Assembly: GCA_030065915.1 (NCBI GenBank)
Contig: JASJCQ010000007.1
Span: 1 to 64,000, forward strand
DNA: 64,000 bases
Reading direction: 5' to 3'
Origin: Woeseiaceae bacterium
GTDB taxonomy: Bacteria > Pseudomonadota > Gammaproteobacteria > Steroidobacterales > Woeseiaceae
Shown here: positions 18,801-27,400 of the stretch, one piece after another
Position numbering within the stretch: the first letter of the stretch is position 1
Layout of the letters: every line of letters begins with the position of its first letter
Program-made: the position numbers and the translations under genes
Notes under the pieces: generated by a model
The model's input: only the letters and a program-made list of their open reading frames with translations
Told to the model about the DNA's origin: nothing
Databases searched by the model: none

Positions 18801-21421
18801 ACGTCCACGAGCCGATCGAGAACGTCACGGTATTCCTCGTCGATCAGGTCACGCAATTCACCGATGTGGCGCAGGCGACGATCAAGGATCGACAACACCG
18901 CAGGTAGCTGTCGTTCGACGGACAGATGCGCTTTGTGCACCCACAGTAGCGCCTCTTCGAGTTGTCGCGTCGGCTCGAGGTCCTCGACGTCGTAGTGCGC
19001 AAGTGCTCGTTTGAGATCCTCGATGAAGTGTCGAGGCAGTCCCGACCCCTTCAACTCCAGGCTGCGCATGTAGGTGAACAGGCACTGCTGGTGTGATGAC
19101 GGTGTAACCTGCGCCCGACGCGCGCGAGCCGGGGGAGGCTGGCGTTGGGACAAGGCACATACATCCGCGAATCGCTTCAGCAGCAAGTCTTCGTCTGCGC
19201 ACAGTAGCGAATCTGTCGCTCGAACCCGTGTGCAAAGCTCTGCCCGACCGGCGATCACTCGCTCGGTGTCCTTGACGCCGACATCGTAGCCAAGCACCAA
19301 CTGTTGCAGTTTCAGCATGTTGCTATGGCAACGTTCCCCGATACTACGTTTCTGGTCCGGATCGTCCGCGAGATTGCCGAACTCCAGCCGGTTTGCAGAT
19401 TGCTGCTGCTCGTCGGTAGCGTCAGGTTTGAGCTTGAGTATGGGTGCTCCGCTATCCAGCTGCTCATTCTCTACGGCTGAGAGCTGCTGAACGGTCCCCG
19501 AGAACGGCGATGGCACGCGCATCTCGAGTTTCATCGCCTCGAGCACCGCGAGCGTGTCGCCCTGTTTCACGGAGTCTCCGGGCTTCACTTTGAGCGATAC
19601 CACGACGGACGGTGACGGCGCGCGTACGGTGCCACCGTCATCGCAAAGTACCTGGTGCGGGATTCCGTCGATCTCGATTGCGTAGGCGACGCCATCGAAG
19701 ATGCTTAGCGTGCGGTAAGACTTTCCTTTGCAGGTAACGCGTCTTTCGAAGGTACCGATAGGTTCTACTTGCAGGTGCAGTGTGTGTCCGTCGACGTCGA
19801 CGCGGTAAGTCTCTCTGCCATAGCGGAGTACGCGCATCTTGTACAGGTTACCGCCGTGCCTTAGCTCCATGTCATGACCGATGTCATCCCGGATTCGCGG
19901 CCGGCCACGGGCGGCGGTGGTCAGGAATAGCCTGCGCTCGTCGTCGAATTCCGATTCGGCGACCTGGATAGCCGCCAGCGCGACCGCGATCTCGCCGTTG
20001 CGCTTCGAACCTCGCTGTTCGGGTGGCTGGTTGCGGTCCAGCCAGCCCACGTCGGCTGTGCCGTCGATGACGTCCTGCATGCTAAGGAGACGCAGCAGGA
20101 AAGCGCGGTTGGTCGTGCCGCCCCTGACGACTACGCCCAATTCCGACAGGGCGCGGCGCAGGCGCGACAGGGCCTCGCTGCGATCCCGGCCGTGGGCAAT
20201 GACCTTGGCGATCATCGAGTCGAACTCGGCCGGTATCCGGTCGCCGGTCTCGACCCCGGTGTCTATGCGTATTCCAGCACCGGTCGGTAGCCTCAGCATT
20301 TCGATCTTGCCCGGTGCCGGGGCGAAGTCGGCCTGCGGATCCTCTGCGTTCAGGCGGACTTCGATTGCCGTGCCTCGTGCCGGCGGCGGTTCGCCGTCAA
20401 GCTTTCCACCTCTCGCTACGTGGATCTGGAGCTTGACCATGTCGAGGCTGGTGCTCACTTCGGTTACCGGGTGTTCCACCTGCAGGCGAGCATTCACTTC
20501 CATGAACGCGAACTCGCGTTTGTCCGAGTCGTAAAGAAATTCGACCGTGCCGGCGTTGCGGTAACCGGCTTCGAGGCAAAGCCTCGCTGCGGCTTCCTTG
20601 ATGCCCTGTTCCTGTTCCTCCGTCAGAACGGGCGAAGAGGACTCTTCAATGAGCTTTTGATGCCGGCGCTGAACGGAACAATCACGCACGCCAACGGACC
20701 AGACGTTGCCGTGCGTATCCGCGATGACCTGAACCTCTATGTGTCGCGCGCCCTCGAACAGCCGTTCCATGAACACGGTCGCATCGCCGAATCCCCCCAG
20801 CGCCTCGGAACTTGCACTGGTGAAGGCGTCCCCGAGCTCGTCGGCTGAACGCACGGTTCGGATGCCGCGACCACCGCCGCCGGCGGTTGCTTTGACCATC
20901 AGTGGCAGGCCGATGCGGTCCGCTTGCTCGTGTGCTTCCTGGATGTTACCAACCGCGCCGCCACTCCACGGTGCGACGGGGACGCCGGCCTTCTCCGCCA
21001 TCTGCTTCGACGTGATCTTGTCGCCGAGTTGCCGCATACAGTCGGCGTCCGGGCCGATGAACGTCAGTCCCAGTTTCTGCTCACAGAGTTCGGCAAATGC
21101 CGGATGCTCGGCTACGAAGCCCCAGCCCACCCAAACGGCATCGGCGCGGGATTCCAGCAAGGCCTCCTCGATGGCCGCGTAGTTGAGATAGGCGACCTTG
21201 CGCTGGCCGTCCTTGTCATCGACAAAGGTTGCCGATCCCAGGCTGTAGGCTTCATCAGCTTCACGCACGAACATCGCCCGGCGCTCGGGATCCGTGTAGA
21301 GCGCGATTGTCGTTAGGTCGGTATCGTGTTCGATGTTGTATTCACGAACCGCGTGTATGAGGCGCATCGCCGCTTCGCCTCGATTGACGATCGCGATGCG
21401 CTTGAAGTCGACGCCAGCCAC
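15809..21421 (-). CDS. single-chain multidomain acetyl-CoA carboxylase (BC-BCCP-central-CT), eukaryote-like layout
   Basis: This 1870-aa protein predicts biotin-dependent carboxylation of acetyl-CoA (or propionyl-CoA) to malonyl-CoA. The biotin carboxylase occupies about residues 1-450 (KRIAIVNRGEAAMR at the start; ATP-grasp loop KATAGGGGRGIR; EVNARLQVEHPVTE). A biotinyl domain follows at about 595-665, with the biotin Lys631 in VLEAMKLEMRVPSP. Then comes a long region of about 700-1290 that resembles the central domain of eukaryotic ACC. The carboxyltransferase is about 1310-1850 (beta part NVVVCGINVGAQSYWNAE; alpha part NLSGFDGSPESMREWQLEYG). Most bacteria use four separate Acc subunits. 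The GTG start abuts the TAA of the synthase gene (TAAGTG), so the two are coupled. It presumably feeds the synthase with malonyl-CoA. Confidence 0.88.
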   Translation of the reverse strand: MAGVDFKRIAIVNRGEAAMRLIHAVREYNIEHDTDLTTIALYTDPERRAMFVREADEAYSLGSATFVDDKDGQRKVAYLNYAAIEEALLESRADAVWVGWGFVAEHPAFAELCEQKLGLTFIGPDADCMRQLGDKITSKQMAEKAGVPVAPWSGGAVGNIQEAHEQADRIGLPLMVKATAGGGGRGIRTVRSADELGDAFTSASSEALGGFGDATVFMERLFEGARHIEVQVIADTHGNVWSVGVRDCSVQRRHQKLIEESSSPVLTEEQEQGIKEAAARLCLEAGYRNAGTVEFLYDSDKREFAFMEVNARLQVEHPVTEVSTSLDMVKLQIHVARGGKLDGEPPPARGTAIEVRLNAEDPQADFAPAPGKIEMLRLPTGAGIRIDTGVETGDRIPAEFDSMIAKVIAHGRDRSEALSRLRRALSELGVVVRGGTTNRAFLLRLLSMQDVIDGTADVGWLDRNQPPEQRGSKRNGEIAVALAAIQVAESEFDDERRLFLTTAARGRPRIRDDIGHDMELRHGGNLYKMRVLRYGRETYRVDVDGHTLHLQVEPIGTFERRVTCKGKSYRTLSIFDGVAYAIEIDGIPHQVLCDDGGTVRAPSPSVVVSLKVKPGDSVKQGDTLAVLEAMKLEMRVPSPFSGTVQQLSAVENEQLDSGAPILKLKPDATDEQQQSANRLEFGNLADDPDQKRSIGERCHSNMLKLQQLVLGYDVGVKDTERVIAGRAELCTRVRATDSLLCADEDLLLKRFADVCALSQRQPPPARARRAQVTPSSHQQCLFTYMRSLELKGSGLPRHFIEDLKRALAHYDVEDLEPTRQLEEALLWVHKAHLSVERQLPAVLSILDRRLRHIGELRDLIDEEYRDVLDRLVDVSGDRYPAVSDLAREVRYKYFDEPLFDATRQQAYAEAERHIDYLAENPRAEDRSTVMQALVDCPQPLMTWLSERFRSGSESMRKLAIECLTRRYYRIRALEAVGIKHSDDHPFFCAEYDHEGRQISLVTTHAHYESFADYGNAVLEVIRHIPLDNDIVLDFYVHREQEEESEDDTLEYIRQTLEAIPFPRPIRRIVTSVRIPGAGLGMTGQRYFTWRPSDSGYWEESSYRGIHPMMAKRLHLWRFKNFDLERLPSTEDVYLFRATAKENSRDERLFVVAEVRDLTPVRDDNGKLVALPYLEHMFQQALAGIRVFQSHRPVRQRLLWNRVLLYVWPPMDFTISERSRMIRKLLPATRGLGLEQVRLRGRMARRPGEEPRDTIAQIWNPAGHGPTIELLEPRPHAMRPLSPYRQKTIKMRQRGMMYPYEIIRLLSPDRDHESNLPAGEFVEYDLTNDGRLKPVERKPGSNESGIIVGVINSITDKHPEGMTRIMILGDPTKGMCSLAEPECTRVIAALDLAEEMGVPVEWFAVSAGAKIAMDSGTENLDWTARVLRRLVEFTQDGGEVNVVVCGINVGAQSYWNAEATMLMHTRGILIMTPEAAMVLTGKQALDYSGSVSAEDNLGIGGYDRIMGPNGQAQYWAADLEEACQILLQHYDHSYRLRDECCPRKATTTDPVDRDITEYPYGDGANGEFATVGEVFSDEHNPGRKRPFEMRRIMHAVVDQDHEPLERWSAMRNSEIGIVWDAHIGGRPVCMIGIESRPLLRTGLVPADGPELWTAGTLFPGSSRKVARAINSASDNRPLVVLANLSGFDGSPESMREWQLEYGAEIGRAVVNFEGPVVFCVVSRYHGGAFVVFSKSLNENMQVAALDGAYASVIGGAPAAAVVFARDVRQAANTDPRIVEMTEKLKAADGAERASLRAEFDTLIKQVQIEKRAEFADKFDTVHSVQRAMDVGSIDAVIAPGALRRFLIESVERGIEREIARTALTPEQAVAS

Positions 21422-24400
21422 TTATTCGGCCCGGAACGCGGCGCGAATCGGATCGATTGGCACCGCTTCGGCCGCGCCGGGAAGCTCGGCTGTGTAATAG
21501 TCCTCCAGTCGCATGTAGACATTGCCGGACTCGTCAACTACATCGGCATCGAAGCCCCTGCCGCCATTGCTATGGCGAACGACGGTATACAGGTCCGCCT
21601 TGACCACGCTGGGTTCTCTGAGCTTCGTGACACGACCGATCCTGGACGGCAGTCCGAATCGCCCGTCAACGCCGAGTTCGTACATGCCGGCCGTCTGGAA
21701 GCACAGCTCGATGAGTCGCGGCGCAATCAACGTCGGCAGGTTAGGCGGACTGTGATTCGCTGGCAGGTCCTTCGCCAGCCGACCCACCGCCGTGTCGACA
21801 TCGCCGCTCCAGGCGCTTTGGAGAACCTGGTAGGCGGGCCCGTGGAAGTACACGTCATAAACCGCGTCAGAATCGATCGCGGTGCCCGCATCGAGTCGAG
21901 GCTGATCGACCTTGTACTCGTCCGGCACGCCCTGGGTCAGCCTCACGACCGCCGTGAAGTGCGTCGTCACGACCGGATCCGGCTGTGTCTTGATGTTGCG
22001 CTCGCCTTCGAGCGTACAGAACGCGGCGATCTGTCCGTCGAGCTCAACGAATTGAGCGGTCAGGCGCACTTTCCTGGGTTCGTCCTTGTAGAACTTGAAT
22101 GGCGCAAGGAAGTTCACGTCGTCTATCGATTGCACGTGATAATCCGGCAACACCAGTGTCGCCAGCTCCGCAAACGCTTCGAGCCCCATGACGCCCGGTA
22201 GCACGGCGGTACCGTCGATACGATGGTCGTTGAGAAAGGCCTGGTCCTTCGGATCGAGCTCAGTCTCGACGATCAGTCCCTTTGTCAGGCTCACGCCGAC
22301 AATGTTGCCGAGCATCGGCCCGCGCTCGACGTCTGCCATCAGTCGGTCGACGTCGATGCCACCGGTAACGTCCCACTGTTCGGCGAGGATGCCGAGGCGC
22401 TCCCCGACCACGAGTTCGGACACGACCGGTCCCTGCGTCAGCTCACGACGAACAACGGGAATCCCGGCTTCCGGAGGCAGCATGTCAATGCCTGCCGCAG
22501 CCATCATCGTCGGGATCGAACCTCGCGTCGCCATGCCGATACCACCCCACGCCGTCCAGTCGATCGCGAGGCCACGGGTATCAGGACGGTTCGCGGCGAA
22601 GCTCATGACGGACTTGGTCAGGAAGTCGTTTGCCGCGCTGTAGTCCGTCTGACCGCCGTTGCCAAAGCGTCCGGCGACCGAGCTGAACACGACCGCGGCG
22701 CCGAGCGGCGTCTCGCCGATGGTCCGCATCATCGTATGCCATGCGCTGCTCTTGACGTCGAACACGAGGTCGAATTCGCTGCGCTCCTTGTCCGGCAGGA
22801 AACGACTGATCTCGACGCCCGCCGCGTGCACCAGGACATCGATCCGCTCATGTTGTGCGAGGATCGATTCCACGACCTCGGTAAGCGCGCCGCTGTCGGT
22901 CAGGTCGACAGAGTAGTAATGCGCTGTGCCGCCCGAGGCTTCAATCGCTTGAACTGCCGACAGCGCGGCCGCAGCCCGCTCGATGCCCGCAAGTTCCTTC
23001 TCCACCATCGCGGGAGTCGCTCTTTCGCCGCTGGCCTTGATGCGCTCGAATATGTCGCGCTTGAGGCCGTCACGGTCCGAAGCAAAGCGAGCGATGTCGG
23101 GGTCCGAACGGTCGGGCTCAGGGGCGACATCCAGCAGGTGGAACGTGCCCCCGCTTGCCGTCGCCAGGTCGGCGACGATGGCGGAAACGATGCTGCCCGC
23201 TGCGCCAGTCACGACAAAGACGGACTCCTTGTTTAGCTCCATGCCGCTGGGTGATCCGTCGCAGGGGATCTCGCGGATGCCAATCGACCAGCGCGCGTCT
23301 TCGTCAATGCCGACCTCGACGAGGCCCGGATCGCCCAGCGTCTCGTCGATGATCCGATCGGCGAGCGCGGCCGTCTTGCGACTCGGCGCGAAGTCGACGA
23401 CCTTGCACAGTACGTCGTTGCGTTCGCGCTTGAACGACTTGACGAAGCCGCAGACGGCGCCGCCGAGCGGGTTGCTCGCGCCGTTTGCATCGTAGCCGTG
23501 GCGCCCACCCAGGCGGGTTGCCGCAACGAGGAAGTTCTCACCGGTCTGCAGCTGCTCATACAGCGCGCGAACGGCTTCATACAGCGCTTTGATGCGCAGG
23601 TCCGTAGCCGCCTGCCACGTCGAGTCGTCCATCTCGGCGATCGCCTCATGTGCATCCAGCGCGGGTAGCCAGTAAAGGCCCGCAACAGTACCTTCAGCGG
23701 ACCATTCGGCAACCTGTTTTCCAATCGTCACGCTGTCGCTGTCCGGGTTGAGGGCGAGCACTTCTATTCCTCGTTTTCCGAGCCTGTCGATCAATGCACG
23801 GCCGACGCCACCCTTATCGGGCATGACGATGACGCGAGCTCCGCCGGCAAGCTCGACACCGGTCGGCTTGCAGACGTCGAGCGCTGGCCGCAGCACGGCG
23901 GTCGGTATTCGGCGCGGCACCTGGTTGGCGGCCTCGAGGTCGCCGACCATCGCAGCTTCGACAGTCGTCGAGCCTGCTTCCGTTTGATTGTCTGCCTGTT
24001 CGGGTGTCGCCGATTCACCTTCCGGCATCCGGTCTTTCACGAATTGCACGGCATGCGTCAAGGTCGGGAAGTCGCCAAGCACAAGGTCCGGATCCCGCGG
24101 TATGCCGTAGGCTTCGCGCATGGCAACGAAGATTTCGGCCTGCTTGACGGTGTCGACACCGAGGTCGGCTTCGAGATCGAGGTCCATATCCAGCATGTCT
24201 TCGGGATAGCCGGTCATCTCTGACACGATCGCCATCACGCGCTGCTTGATGGCTTCATCGCCCTCAGCCGCTTGCGGCACAGCTTCAGCAGCCGGCGCTG
24301 GCGCTGTGGCCGCCGCAGTTGGTGACGTTGGCTGGTCGGGCCGCCGGTCGCGAACGAAGCCGACGACGTGAGTCAGGGTAGGGAACTCACTGAGCTGCAG

Positions 24401-27400
24401 GTTCTCGTCGCGCGGGATGTGGTAGTGCCCTCGGATCTCTGCGAAGACTTCAGCCTGCTTGACCGTGTCGACGCCGAGGTCGGCCTCGAGGTCCAGGTCG
24501 AGGTCGAGCATGTCCGGCGGATAGTCGGTCTTCTCGGCGACGATGCGTATGACCTGCGCCTCGACATCGTCGGAGGGTGCTGCGGTCATGCCAGCAGCGG
24601 GTTCAGTTGCTGGCTCGGTAACCGCAGGGGCTCCCGTAGCGGGCTGGTCGGGTCGACGCTCGCGAACGAAGCCGACGACATGCGCGAGGGTCGGGAACTC
24701 GCTCAGTTGCAGGTTCTCGTCACGCGGAATGTCATAGTGTCCGCGGATCTCGGCGAACACCTCGGCCTGCTTGACCGTGTCGACGCCAAGATCAGCTTCG
24801 AGGTCCAGGTCGAGGTCGAGCATGTCGGGCGGATAGTCGGTTTTCTCTGCGACGATGCGAATGACCTGGTCTTCGACGCCGTCGGAAGAGGGCGCCGCCG
24901 ACGAAGCGATAGCCGGCTCAGGCGCTGCCTGCGGTGTAGCAGCTATCGGTGCGGGCTGGTCGGGGCGACGCTCGCGGACGAAACCGACCACGTGCGCCAG
25001 CGTCGGGAACTCGCTGAGTTGCAGGTTCTCATCGCGCGGGATCTCGTAATGTCCGCGGATTTCGGCAAAGACCTCAGCTTGCTTGACTGTGTCGACGCCA
25101 AGGTCGGCCTCGAGATCCAGGTCGAGGGCGAGCATATCGGGCGGATAGTCCGTCTTCTCAGCCACGATGCGAATGACCTGCTCTTCGACGCCATCGGAAG
25201 AGGGCGAGGCTGGTGCTGCAGCCACGACTTCGGCAACTGCTGCCTGTGCAGCCGGAGCGCCTGGCGCGACCGGCTGGTCGGGGCGCCGTTCGCGGACGAA
25301 GCAAACCACATGCTCCAGCGTCGGGAACTCGCTGAGCCTCAGGTTCTCGTCACGTGGAATGTCGTAATGTCCGCGGATCTCGGCGAATACCTCGGCCTGC
25401 TTGACCGTATCGACGCCAAGGTCGGCTTCGAGATCGAGGTCGAGAGCGAGCATGTCGGGCGGATAGTCGGTCTTCTCTGCAACGATACGAATGACCTGCG
25501 CTTCGACGTCGTCAGAGGGTGCTGCTGCCGACGTAACAACCGGTTCTGGCGTTGAGGGTGCTGCCACCGGAGCTGGGGCGCTTACCGTCGCAGCCTGCGC
25601 CTCGGTTACCGCGGGTCGCGCGGTCGCCTCGATGCCGCTTCTTGTTGGCGGCCCCTGGTCCCTGACGCGCAGACGGCGCCGTTCAACCTCGAGGTCGGCA
25701 CGATCGTAGCCACTCAGGCCATTGAGCCAGTCCTGCCAGCGAGTCTGATCGGTGATGCGATACTCAAAGCCGAGTCTGTCAGCCTCGCGCCGATGGCCGT
25801 CAGGCGTCGGCGTCCATCGCATCAGCGTCATGGCAAGCTGTGAACCGAAGCCTGCGCCGAGGCGCAGCGCGTACTGCACCGGGTAGCCGCCGCCGGTCGA
25901 CAGGTTCAACGGACCTAGCTCCGGATCGACTTCGCGGAAATTGGGCACGGGCGGAACGATGCCAGTTTCGAGCGCCTTAACGGCGACGACGTCCTCGACG
26001 CCGGCGCCCATGGCATGTCCGGTGAAGCCTTTCGTGTTGGAAATGACGACCTCGTCAGCCTGCTTGCCGAACACCTCGCGCAGCGCGTGAATCTCGGCAG
26101 ACGCACTGCCACCGCGTGCTGGCGTGTAGGTCTCGTGCGACATGAACATCGTCTGCGGTGCCATCTGGCTCCGCGATACGCCATGCCTCACCTCGGCTTT
26201 CGCGACCATGTCTTCCATGACCGTTGCGATGTGGTCAATATCGAGCCGAGTGCCATGAAACGCGCTATTGGCCGTGACCGAACCGAGCACTTCGGCGATC
26301 GGCTGCAAGCCGCGGTCGCGAACCGTGGTCGCGGTCTCGACGACGAGCGCAGCCGCGCCCATGCCGGGGATCATGCCGTGACGTCGCCGGTCAAACGGCG
26401 TCGCCGCGTCTTCGGGATTCTCGTCGGTCGCGGCGGCACCCGATGCCAGGAACCCGGAACCCACCCATTCCATCAAGTGATCGGAGGTCACGTTGTCAGC
26501 GGACACGATAATGACGCGCTTGCAGCGGCCACCGCGAATCCAGTCCTCGGCCAGCGCAACCGCCTGGGTGGTACTGGCGCAGGCGCCGTTGATCTGCGTG
26601 TTCGGGCCGCGTGCGCCGATCTCCTCTGCGAACTGCGAGTGGCCCATCGACAAGACGCGGAACAGGAAGCGGCGATCGAAGTGATACTCGGTTTCACCGA
26701 CGAGCCCCTTGAGTTCGGCGATGCGCCGGTCGACTTCGTCGATCGCGCCGCCGGAGCCGTTACCCTGGTGTGTCAGCCACTCACGCAGACTTTCCAGGCC
26801 TTCCAGCTGCTCGCGGTGCCCGCGTTCGATGTAATAGTCATCGAGCTGCTCGCTGAACGCATCCATACCGGGGAATGCCGATGCGAAGATTACGCCCGTC
26901 TCGTCACGGAGTTCGTCCGGCAAGCGCCATCGGTCCGGCAACTTGCTGCCGGTCGTCGTCGTCTTGTAATTGAGCACCAGCGGAATACCTGCGTCGCGCA
27001 GCGCATCCAGGCCGACTGCGACGGCCATGGCCGTCGTCGAATCGAATGCCTTGGCACGTTCGGGGTTGACCCCGAACTCCTCGGCGATATCGAACTGGCC
27101 GGCCCGGCCACCGAGTTTGAGAACGTCCTTCGTGTCGTCGATCGTGACGAAGATCGGGTCGCCTTTCTCCGGTTTGACGAGGCGGGTGATGTGCTTCTCG
27201 GTGATTGCCTGCCGAATGCGGAAGGGGAGCACGTCGATGAACTGCTCACCGTGCAGGATGCGACTGACGTTCTTGTCGTCGAAGACCTTCGGCGTGCCGG
27301 GCAATCCGAGTGCCGCGCCGCTGATGACGATCTCCTCTGAGCTTCCGGGGCTTGCGCCGGCAATGCTGCCGCCGAGTATCTGCTGACCACGAGCGACGAA

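Noticed and set aside
26015-27340. 441-aa and other long plus-strand ORFs inside the megasynthase region
   Set aside because: They are opposite a clearly coding 2963-aa frame with intact catalytic motifs, and none has domain content.
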